DNA from: a virus | Length of the DNA: 48,731 nucleotides | Strand: one strand, 5' to 3' | Virus record (IMG/VR): IMGVR_UViG_3300031952_000028 | Coordinates: 1 to 48,731 of that record | Shown here: positions 13,826 through 20,195 of the stretch, one piece after another | How the letters are laid out: every line of letters starts with the position of its first letter | Numbering within the stretch: position 1 is the stretch's first letter | The notes under the pieces: generated by a model | Told to the model about the DNA's origin: nothing | Databases searched by the model: none | What the model saw: the letters and a program-made list of their open reading frames with translations, nothing else | Program-made: the position numbers and the translations under genes

Positions 13826-13855
13826 AAAATGCATATTCTCTGGGGGAAATAAAAA

Positions 13856-14344
13856 ATGAAAGATAATAAAGCCATTATCGCTAAAAATCCTTTATCTGAA
13901 AACATAGCAAAAATATTGAATTATAAAGAAGGAATGCTTGAAAGTGAATTAAGGAAGGAGGCTAAAATTATATCTGATAAGATAAAAGATAGATTTAAAA
14001 AATCGGTTAGTCCTGAAACGATAACATCATGGACGTTGGCCGATAGAAAAGATCCTGTCAAAGGGAGAATATTTATAGGTTTTGACAGGATCTCTATGTT
14101 TTCGGAAATAGTCGGGATTAATTACTGGGAATTGTTTATTCCATCAAATTTTTTAAATATCAATAATTTATCCTTAAAAAGAAAAGATACTATAGAAATG
14201 GTACTTGCTGTTGATGAAAAATTTCTCATTGATATTCAACACCTTATAGAGTCAAAGAGTAGAGAAGATGCTGCTAGAGTACTTAAATTAGCTACAAAAT
14301 TTTCTGATATCATAAAGAAAGTAGATGATAGCGATAACCAATAA
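13856..14344 (+). CDS. Putative XRE-like regulator of the rightward arm
   Basis: A 162-residue protein. Residues about 28-105 (LRKEAKIISDKIKDRF, then SVSPETITSWTLADRK, then FSEIVGINYWELFIP) fit a helix-turn-helix followed by the helix that ends XRE-type domains in LF. The C-terminal 55 residues are helical and may oligomerise. GGGGG lies 10 nt before the ATG. Just upstream, a minimal ORF of seven codons (13829-13852, product MHILWGK) with a good GGAG could act as a leader peptide. A Lys/Asn-rich, A+T-rich gene. The 3' end overlaps the opposing gene at 14310 by 35 bp. Confidence 0.65.
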   Translation: MKDNKAIIAKNPLSENIAKILNYKEGMLESELRKEAKIISDKIKDRFKKSVSPETITSWTLADRKDPVKGRIFIGFDRISMFSEIVGINYWELFIPSNFLNINNLSLKRKDTIEMVLAVDEKFLIDIQHLIESKSREDAARVLKLATKFSDIIKKVDDSDNQ

Positions 14345-14519
14345 TTGTTAATATAATATCAATTTTTTTACGATCATCCTCACTTAATATATGATTGTCC
14401 CGCATTATTTCTACATTTTTATTGGAAAAAATAGGCAATGGCAGTGATGTAAGTATAGATATAGCCAGACTTCCAGCACTTAAATACTGAATCATATCAA
14501 TTTTCTCTTCCTGATTCAT
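14310..14519 (-). CDS. Small protein with a hydrophobic segment
   Basis: A 69-residue ORF on the opposite strand to its neighbours. AGGGGG lies 6-7 nt before the ATG. Residues about 11-30 (QYLSAGSLAISILTSLPLPI) are hydrophobic enough for one membrane helix; the remainder is charged (SEDDRKKIDIILTII). It converges on and overlaps the 3' end of the regulator at 13856-14344. Alone on its strand, it could be a small immunity or exclusion protein expressed in the lysogen; this is speculation. Confidence 0.5.
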   Translation of the reverse strand: MNQEEKIDMIQYLSAGSLAISILTSLPLPIFSNKNVEIMRDNHILSEDDRKKIDIILTIIGYRYHLLSL

Positions 14520-14582
14520 GATTATCCCCCCTACCTCTTCTTAAAATATTTTATCCTTATTAAAAAATAGCAATAAAAATTC

Positions 14583-14611
14583 TTGACTTGTTTTAGTGGT
14601 AGTAATATAAT
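14583..14611 (+). promoter_or_regulatory. Consensus promoter of the right operon leader
   Basis: -35 TTGACT (14583-14588), a 17-bp spacer and a perfect -10 TATAAT (14606-14611). Transcription from about 14618 would make a roughly 270-nt leader holding two hairpins and two CRISPR-like repeats before the gene at 14890. It is one of the best sigma70 matches in the window. Confidence 0.8.
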
Positions 14612-14632
14612 TATTTATTGATGAATTGATTA

Positions 14633-14693
14633 CCGCGAAGAAATCTTCCCCCAGAGGAGCTTCGCGGGAAAGTCCTGGGGAGCTTCGGCTCCC
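14633..14693 (+). ncRNA. Structured 5' part of the 14618 leader transcript
   Basis: Two stable stems in a row: CCGCGAAG (14633-14640) with CTTCGCGG (14660-14667), then GGGAGC (14678-14683), a TTCG tetraloop and GCTCCC (14688-14693). The C(UUCG)G cap is exceptionally stable in RNA. No T-tract follows, so it looks like a stable leader RNA rather than a terminator. No gene was found in 14520-14889. Confidence 0.55.
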
Positions 14694-14728
14694 TGGGGCA
14701 AAATTAATATCAATGATTATTTTTAGTG

Positions 14729-14831
14729 GATAATGATTATCTCTCTGATGCCGAAAGACGTTGAGCAAATATAAGAATATAAATCTGGGGGGATAATGAC
14801 TATCTCTCTGATGCCGAAAGGCGTTGAGCAT
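14729..14831 (+). CRISPR. Two-copy CRISPR-repeat-like element, no cas genes
   Basis: Two 40-bp direct repeats, 14729-14768 and 14792-14831, differ at two positions and are separated by a 23-bp spacer. The core GATGCC-GAAA-GGCGTT folds into a short GNRA-capped stem, followed by an 8-9-nt tail GTTGAGCA, the layout of processed CRISPR repeats. Copy 1 has a mismatch in the stem (AGAC). The 63-bp period is shorter than usual arrays. A third, inverted copy is at 12948-12987. No cas gene lies in the window. Confidence 0.5.
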
Positions 14832-14889
14832 ATCCATAAGACGGTTATAACACAAAAGGATTATATTTGTATCACTGACAGGAGGAAAA

Positions 14890-15203
14890 ATGGAAGAAGT
14901 GCAGGAAGCAAAACAGGAAACAGAAGAATTACAAAAGCCTTTTTATATCGTCCGTACCTACTCCGCAGGCGTATTTTTTGGCCACATCAAAACCCGTGAG
15001 GGTAAGGAGATCGTAATGACCAATACCCGCATGCTGTGGTATTGGGATGGAGCGGCATCGCTTTCTCAATTGGCAATGGAGGGTACATCAAAACCAGCTA
15101 ACTGTATTTTTCCATGTGCGGTTGATCGAGTTGTATTAACTGAGGTTATCGAAATTTTAGATTGTACGGATGCAGCCGTCAAATCAATACAAGGAGTGCC
15201 AAT

Positions 15204-15216
<13 letters not shown>
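14890..15216 (+). CDS. DUF6948-like phage protein
   Basis: A 108-residue protein with a GGAGG-rich ribosome-binding site. The segment PFYIVRTYSAGVFFGHIKTR, then GKEIVMTNTRMLWYWDGAASLSQLAM and VVLTEVIEIL, matches a small conserved phage family that I recall as DUF6948, whose role is unknown. Many phages pair it with a following Gly-Tyr/Ser-rich repeat protein, as here: the next gene begins inside its last codons (13-bp overlap). It is the first cistron behind the promoter at 14583. Confidence 0.75.
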
Positions 15217-15593
<377 letters not shown>

Positions 15594-15603
15594 GCCACAA
15601 AAA

Positions 15604-15654
15604 AGCCGGTCTGTCGGGAAAGTCCATCCCCCATTGAGCAATCCCGATCCGGCT
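15604..15654 (+). other. Bipartite hairpin before the ferredoxin gene
   Basis: AGCCGG (15604-15609) pairs with CCGGCT (15649-15654), and within it TCGGGA (15614-15619) pairs with TCCCGA (15642-15647). It lies between the (Gly-X) gene and the ferredoxin gene, 43 bp before the latter. No T-tract follows. Possible processing or attenuation site. Confidence 0.45.
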
Positions 15655-15696
15655 GGCTCACTGGAAATTTGATGTGAAAGATGATGAGGTGAAAAT

Positions 15697-15876
15697 ATGC
15701 CACCAGTTATCGATACCTGGAAATGCACAGGCTGTGAGGTTTGTATTCAAACCTGTCCAAACGATTCTTTAATGATGGATGAAGGAAAACCGGTTTTAAA
15801 TCCTGACGGGTTTGAATGCGACGGTTGTGGAAGTTGCGTAGAGGAATGCCCTGAAGAGGCAATCACCATTATCTGA
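15697..15876 (+). CDS. 2[4Fe-4S] bacterial-type ferredoxin
   Basis: A 59-residue protein with both clusters of the 8Fe ferredoxin family intact: CTGCEVCIQTCP (C10, C13, C16, C20) and CDGCGSCVEECP (C41, C44, C47, C51). Length and symmetry are typical (55-60 residues). GAGGTG 6 nt before the ATG supports the start. It carries low-potential electrons in the cytoplasm of anaerobes, to hydrogenases, oxidoreductases or radical-SAM enzymes. In a phage it could be an auxiliary metabolic gene or a partner for an iron-sulphur host enzyme; no partner is visible here. Confidence 0.92.
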   Translation: MPPVIDTWKCTGCEVCIQTCPNDSLMMDEGKPVLNPDGFECDGCGSCVEECPEEAITII

Positions 15877-15897
15877 TGAAGGTAGTGAGTAAACTGT

Positions 15898-15971
15898 AAT
15901 CCGATCTTTTCGGGGATCGGATTTGGGTGAGATCTCCCTGGCTGGCACCTCCCCCGCTGGTCAGGGAGATC
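15898..15971 (+). other. Two tandem hairpins in the right operon
   Basis: AATCCGATC (15898-15906) pairs with GATCGGATT (15915-15923); GATCTCCCTG (15931-15940) pairs with CAGGGAGATC (15962-15971). They fill most of the gap between the ferredoxin gene and the gene at 15987. No U-tract follows either stem. The string AGATCTCCC recurs before other genes of the operon. Confidence 0.5.
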
Positions 15972-15986
15972 ACCAGGGGAAAGAAA

Positions 15987-16133
15987 ATGTACGAAATCAG
16001 TTCACTTAAGTACAAAAGAATCTTCAGAACATCCAAATTAAATAAGGCAATCAGAATCGCCGGAAATCGTACCCGCAACACTAAAACGGATTGGTACGTG
16101 TGGTGGGGAAACCTTTTAATTTACAAACCATAG
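15987..16133 (+). CDS. Hypothetical 48-residue basic protein
   Basis: AGGGG lies 7 nt before the ATG at 15987, just after the hairpin pair; the open frame extends upstream only through those hairpins. The product is basic (SSLKYKRIFRTSKLNKAIR) and ends with the aromatic string TDWYVWWGNLLIY. It has the size and charge of a small nucleic-acid-binding or antirepressor-type protein, but no family is recognised. Confidence 0.6.
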   Translation: MYEISSLKYKRIFRTSKLNKAIRIAGNRTRNTKTDWYVWWGNLLIYKP

Positions 16134-16145
16134 AGAGGGGAAAAT

Positions 16146-16496
16146 ATGATGCAGGAAGCACAAAAGGGGGACCTGATCAAACAGCGGGAAACCATCGAGC
16201 TAGTCGGCAACCTGACCAGGTATCTGGGAAAGAGAAGTAAGGATAAACTCCTTTTTACATGGGAGTGTGAAGGGCTTGCAGTCATCGTAAACGACGACTA
16301 TCGGCATACCATCGCTATGTACGATGATACAGCCGTTTGCTCAAACTTGTTCGATCCTCCCCTTTTTGTTCCTGGCCCCTGGCTCGATATAGTACACCGA
16401 CTCCATGATCAGATCAGAGCAGACCGGCTCTGCATCGAATGGGAAAAAGTTAATGGGGTCCCGTGTCCGGCTCCTGGAGAGATCTCCCATGCTTAA
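16146..16496 (+). CDS. Hypothetical phage protein
   Basis: A 116-residue protein with GAGGGG before the ATG. The sequence has a helical start ([20 protein letters not shown]), a strand-rich centre ([20 protein letters not shown]) and a proline-rich turn ([14 protein letters not shown]). No catalytic motif or membrane segment is evident. It is coupled to the SEC-C gene by an 8-bp overlap and lies just before the recombination genes. Confidence 0.65.
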   Translation: MMQEAQKGDLIKQRETIELVGNLTRYLGKRSKDKLLFTWECEGLAVIVNDDYRHTIAMYDDTAVCSNLFDPPLFVPGPWLDIVHRLHDQIRADRLCIEWEKVNGVPCPAPGEISHA

Positions 16497-16677
16497 AATA
16501 ACACCCGAAAACTACAGCAGAGAACAGGAGATACTTACCAGGGAAAATAAAACAGCTATCGAAAAGAAACATTTGACATGTACGGTCGTACATGGACAGC
16601 CGAAAACCGGCAGGAATACCACTTGCCCTTGCGGCAGCGGGAAAAAGTTTAAAAAATGTTGCGGTTTTCATAAATAG
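16489..16677 (+). CDS. SEC-C zinc-binding motif protein
   Basis: A 62-residue protein whose C-terminus is a complete SEC-C motif, [14 protein letters not shown], the zinc-binding tail first known from SecA and found on many small phage and bacterial proteins as a protein- or nucleic-acid-binding module. The N-terminal 40 residues are helical and charged. The start is the ATG at 16489 with GGAGAG about 8 nt upstream, overlapping the previous gene. It precedes the Rad52-like gene and may be an adaptor for it or for host SecA-like partners (inference). Confidence 0.8.
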   Translation: MLKITPENYSREQEILTRENKTAIEKKHLTCTVVHGQPKTGRNTTCPCGSGKKFKKCCGFHK

Positions 16678-16687
16678 GTAAAAAAAA

Positions 16688-17452
16688 ATGGAAAATATGC
16701 TTGAAAAGTTAAAAAAACTCGGAGATCCTCTTCCATCAGAAGCAATCCAGAGAACAAAGGATAAGCTGACCCACAAGGGATACGACACTGACGGATATGG
16801 TGTTCAGTTTTGCATTAATAGGTTGAATGAGGTACTCGGTACAGAATGGGGCGTGCTCTGGGAAATAATGAATCAGGATAAGGGCTCCACCAGCACGGGG
16901 AAACAATGCTGGGAGATAACCGTTAAAATAGGCATCTGGGTATTGAGTCGAGAGGATGTCAGATGGCATGCTGGTGGGCACATCAGCAAAACGCATTTCG
17001 ATGCCCTTAAGGGTGCCGTCACGAATGGCTTTAAAAAGGCAGCGGCCCTTTGGGGAGTAGGCCGTCAGGCTTACGAGGGTACCCTCGATGATGATAATGA
17101 TCCATGGCCGGAATGGGCAGTACAGAATAGTCTGGGAAATGAATCACCGGCGAATGACAGTCAGGCCCGGCAGCAAGCCCCACAGCCGCCGGCGCCAAAA
17201 CAACCGGAATCTGCTTCCCCTGCATCATCTGCCGAAAATGGCAAAGAGGCCGGTCTGCGAAAAAAAATAGTCACCCGCCTGACAGCCATTTTTGCTAAAG
17301 ACGAAAAAAAGATTAATGCGTGGTTTCAATCCAAAAGCAAAATCGTAACTTGCTTGAAGGATCTGGATGGCCTAAATGTTGAGACCCTTGAAAAAATTTT
17401 CAAAGAAATTGAAAAACTGATTGAAGAGTTAAAAACGACTAACAAAAATTAA
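16688..17452 (+). CDS. Rad52-family single-strand annealing protein
   Basis: A 254-residue recombinase. The N-terminal domain (about 20-150) carries the Rad52/Sak pattern: GVQFCINRLNEVLGTEWG, then a strand region, then HFDALKGAVTNGFKKAAALWGVGRQAY. A Pro/Gln-rich linker (about 170-200) joins a helical C-terminal tail, where such proteins bind partners. It anneals complementary single strands for phage recombination and, here, probably works with the next gene's SbcC/RecF-like ATPase and with SSB. The ribosome-binding site is weak (TAGG). Confidence 0.9.
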   Translation: MENMLEKLKKLGDPLPSEAIQRTKDKLTHKGYDTDGYGVQFCINRLNEVLGTEWGVLWEIMNQDKGSTSTGKQCWEITVKIGIWVLSREDVRWHAGGHISKTHFDALKGAVTNGFKKAAALWGVGRQAYEGTLDDDNDPWPEWAVQNSLGNESPANDSQARQQAPQPPAPKQPESASPASSAENGKEAGLRKKIVTRLTAIFAKDEKKINAWFQSKSKIVTCLKDLDGLNVETLEKIFKEIEKLIEELKTTNKN

Positions 17453-17465
17453 TCTTTTTATCATA

Positions 17466-17494
17466 ATCAGGGATCTCCCGAAAGAGATCCTGAT
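17466..17494 (+). other. Bulged hairpin between the Rad52-like and ATPase genes
   Basis: ATCAGGGATCTC pairs with GAGATCCTGAT through one bulged G, loop CCGAAA. It starts 14 nt after the Rad52-like stop codon and ends about 14 nt before the next ATG. It shares GATCTCCC with the elements at 15931 and 16481. Confidence 0.45.
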
Positions 17495-17507
17495 AGGCGA
17501 AAAAATT

Positions 17508-19082
17508 ATGGATGATAATAACGGTGACAGGCCGCTTCGGATCGTTGAATTCAGGGCGGAAAATACGAAGGTAATCAAAGCGGTCGATATTTTCCCTGGG
17601 GACAGGGACATAATTGCTTTGACGGGCAAAAACAAACAGGGCAAATCAACCATCTTGGACGCTATCTGGATGGCGCTGAGCGGAAAAAGCCATATTCCGG
17701 ATATGCCCATCCGGACTGGAGAAAAGAAGGCCGAAATCTATCTTGATCTTGGAGATTTTAAGATTATCCGCAAAATCTCCAGGAGCGGAGAATCGCTGAA
17801 GGTCGAAAGTTCGGATGGCCACCAGGTCACCAGCCCACAAAAATTCCTCTCTTCCTGCCTGGCTGATCTGGCCCACAATCCATTGGAGTTTATGCGGATG
17901 AAATCAAAAGAGCAGCTTGAAATTGTTCAGGGGCTTTTTCCGCTGCCTGTCAATACAGTTGAAATTGAAAAAATAGCCGGTCTTGCGGCGAAGACGGTCA
18001 AGATTGGAGATAATAAGGCGCTCTATCTCGATAACGTGAACAAGGCCCTCTTTGAAGAGCGCACTGAAAATAATCGAGAAGTTCTCAGATTGGAAAAGGT
18101 GATCGAATCCATCCAGATTCCACGGCATCTGGAGGATCTGAAGGTCACGCCGGTCATTGAGCTTTTCGAGGAAAGAGCAAAACTCGAAGGGCAAAAAAAG
18201 AAAAACGATGATATCCGGCAAAAAGCGGAGTCTCTCAGAATAGAGTTGGAGGAAATCAATAAGGAACTTTTAAACAATAATACTGAAATAACGGATCTCG
18301 AAAAAAAATTTGAAACATTGAAGCAGGAAAGGGTTGACCTCGTGAGTCTGTCCTGCGATCTGCAGGATAAATATTTTGCGGAGAGCGATAAAGCCGATGA
18401 GCTGATTGAACCTGATTTCAGTGACATCGATGCCCGCATTAAAAAAGTTGATGAGGACAATAGGCAGGCTAATAAAGTAATCCAGGACAGGACTACAATA
18501 CAGAAGGCTCGGGCTGACTGGGAAAATGCCCATAAAGATTCCGAAAAGCTTACCAGCCAGATGGAGGCCCTTAAAGCCTATAAATTACGCCTCGTCGAGC
18601 AGGCGAAACTCCCCCTTACCGGCCTTGGCTTTGAGGATGGCAGAGTAATCTATAACGATCTCCCCTTAGATCAGGCCAGTACTCGGGAACAAATCGAAAT
18701 TTCCTGCGCCATCTGTCTGGCCCAACATCCCAGGATCGGTATCGTGACCATCGATATCGGCTGGAGTGAACTGGATAAGGAAGGGCAGAAAATTATTTGT
18801 GAATTTGCTCATAAAAATGGCGCTCAATTTTGGGTAACCCAGGTCAGTGAAGAGCCTGGTCAGAAGGGATTTCACATCGTGGCTGGGGAGTTGACTGCTG
18901 TTGACGGGGTGGCGGTGGCTGAGGATTGCGGGGATCTGCCGGAAACGTCGGAAGCATCAGAGGAAAATACTGATGGGATTTTGACCGTGAACGGTCAGGG
19001 CAGAATAGGTATTGTTAATCCTGATGATATAGAGATTGAAGATACTGATTTTTTAAAAACTAAAGAAATAGGACTTTGGTAA
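17508..19082 (+). CDS. RecF/SbcC-like ATPase
   Basis: A 524-residue ATPase of the AAA_23/SMC type. The N-terminal head has the Walker A ALTGKNKQGKST (about residues 37-48) after IRIVEFRAENTKVI-type strands. A long coiled coil spans about 180-400 (RAKLEGQKKKNDDIRQKAES), and the second head half has RVIYNDLPLDQASTREQIE (signature region) and GIVTIDIG in place of a canonical Walker B. No nuclease domain is present. Phages often pair this family with a Rad52- or RecT-type annealase; it probably loads or clamps DNA ends. The acidic C-terminal 60 residues look like a docking tail. Confidence 0.85.
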   Translation: MDDNNGDRPLRIVEFRAENTKVIKAVDIFPGDRDIIALTGKNKQGKSTILDAIWMALSGKSHIPDMPIRTGEKKAEIYLDLGDFKIIRKISRSGESLKVESSDGHQVTSPQKFLSSCLADLAHNPLEFMRMKSKEQLEIVQGLFPLPVNTVEIEKIAGLAAKTVKIGDNKALYLDNVNKALFEERTENNREVLRLEKVIESIQIPRHLEDLKVTPVIELFEERAKLEGQKKKNDDIRQKAESLRIELEEINKELLNNNTEITDLEKKFETLKQERVDLVSLSCDLQDKYFAESDKADELIEPDFSDIDARIKKVDEDNRQANKVIQDRTTIQKARADWENAHKDSEKLTSQMEALKAYKLRLVEQAKLPLTGLGFEDGRVIYNDLPLDQASTREQIEISCAICLAQHPRIGIVTIDIGWSELDKEGQKIICEFAHKNGAQFWVTQVSEEPGQKGFHIVAGELTAVDGVAVAEDCGDLPETSEASEENTDGILTVNGQGRIGIVNPDDIEIEDTDFLKTKEIGLW

Positions 19083-19108
19083 AAAATAATTAGAGGAGAT
19101 TGATTAAT

Positions 19109-19219
19109 ATGGAAAAAGTCAGACAACAGATTTTAGATCTATGGCACCAGGTCAACCGGCCAGGCATCGAGGATCTTGTCACGTTTCTGCAGGAGAGCGA
19201 TTTTTTCACCGCAGAGTAG
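19109..19219 (+). pseudogene. Truncated N-terminus of a phage HD-type hydrolase
   Basis: A 36-residue ORF preceded by GAGGAG. The product VRQQILDLWHQVNRPGIED, then LVTFLQESDFFTAE, resembles from memory the first 35 residues of phage HD-domain hydrolases, which continue ...DFFTAPAS and then a His-rich catalytic core. Here a TAG stop falls right after FFTAE and the ASCH gene starts 7 bp later, so the catalytic part is gone. It may be a decaying remnant of a deletion, or a retained micro-peptide. Confidence 0.5.
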
Positions 19220-19226
19220 GGGATAA

Positions 19227-19688
19227 ATGAGGGCTATCAGTCTTTGGGAACCCTATGCCAGCTTGATCCGTACCGGAGCAAAAACCTGGGAGACCAGATC
19301 ATGGGCAACGCATTACAGAGGTCCTCTTTTGATTTGTGCGGCAAAGGGTGGCCTTAAGAAGCCGGAATTGATTTCAAAATTATCTCAATGGCATTTTCAA
19401 GGAGGGCTGGCCCCACTCATCGGAAAATCATTGGAATTGAGTGGTTATACAAATTGGCCTGGAGTAAAAATAAGTGATCTCAATTTTGGAATGGCTGTAG
19501 CTGTCGTCGAACTGATCCATTGTATACCCACTTTCGCCGTCTCAGGTCTTAATCCGGGAGGACCTCTTTATGAAACTTTTTTCGGTGATTTTCATAATGG
19601 CCGTTATGCCTGGAAACTGAAATTGATTGAGGCCATCAAGCCATTCCCCGTCAAAGGGAGACAGGGGTTTTTTGAGGTGAAAATATGA
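19227..19688 (+). CDS. ASCH-domain protein
   Basis: A 153-residue protein with AGGGG 5-6 nt before its ATG. It opens with the ASCH signature AISLWEPYASLIRTGAKTWE, then TRSWATHYRGPLLICAAKGG, and ends with the conserved NGRYAWKLKLIEAIKPFPVKG. ASCH is a beta-barrel related to PUA domains; members bind RNA or modified nucleosides and some act as ribonucleases or amidohydrolases. In phages its target is unknown. The stop overlaps the next start by 4 bp. Confidence 0.9.
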   Translation: MRAISLWEPYASLIRTGAKTWETRSWATHYRGPLLICAAKGGLKKPELISKLSQWHFQGGLAPLIGKSLELSGYTNWPGVKISDLNFGMAVAVVELIHCIPTFAVSGLNPGGPLYETFFGDFHNGRYAWKLKLIEAIKPFPVKGRQGFFEVKI

Positions 19689-19948
19689 TCATATTTGATG
19701 AGATAGGGCATTTAGTCTCCACGGAATCAGAGGAAGAGCTTCATCAATTTGCCAAAATGATCGGATTAAGAAGGTCGTGGTATCAAACAAATAAAAACAA
19801 TCCTCACTATGTTTTGACCATATCAGGTATGCGTGGTAAGGCTAGAAGATTTGGAGCTATACAAGTAGATCCGATTGAACTGATCAAAAAAGCCTGGTGG
19901 TATGAAGGAAGTTGCCACCAGAATATTTTGGAAAGAACAGGTAAATAA
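19685..19948 (+). CDS. DUF4031 protein
   Basis: An 87-residue protein. HLVSTESEEELHQFAKMIGLRR, then HYVLTISGMRGKARRFGAI, is the DUF4031 pattern (a short domain with conserved H, ELH.FA and HY residues) common in phages and plasmids, function unknown. It is translationally coupled to the ASCH gene by ATGA. The conserved histidines suggest a metal or nucleotide site. Confidence 0.85.
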   Translation: MIIFDEIGHLVSTESEEELHQFAKMIGLRRSWYQTNKNNPHYVLTISGMRGKARRFGAIQVDPIELIKKAWWYEGSCHQNILERTGK

Positions 19949-20195
19949 ATTAATATCCTTTTCCCGTTAAGGGAAGGAAGTTGTAGAAGATTTAAGGGAA
20001 TTGGGATATAAAATCAGGTAAATAACAAAACAAATGAATAATAATGCCTTGCTTTTATTCACTCAGCAACAGCTCTCCGCTCTTCAGGCTCAGCTCGTCG
20101 CCTGGCAGCAGCAATCGGCGAGTGCTGCTGATTTGACAAATAATATCAATTTATTGCATAATCTCTCATATAATGAAGTTATGGAGGGATTATGT

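Noticed and set aside
13829-13852. Seven-codon leader ORF (MHILWGK) before the rightward regulator
   Set aside because: It has a good GGAG but is too short to claim; noted in the gene entry only.
14729-14831. A functional CRISPR array
   Set aside because: Only two repeats, a 23-bp spacer, one stem mismatch and no cas genes; reported as CRISPR-like only.
14541-14855. 104-residue minus-strand frame over the CRISPR-like repeats
   Set aside because: It contains two copies of the repeat (FRHQRDSHYP / FRHQRDNHYP) and crosses the UUCG hairpin; no ribosome-binding site, and a strong promoter points the other way.
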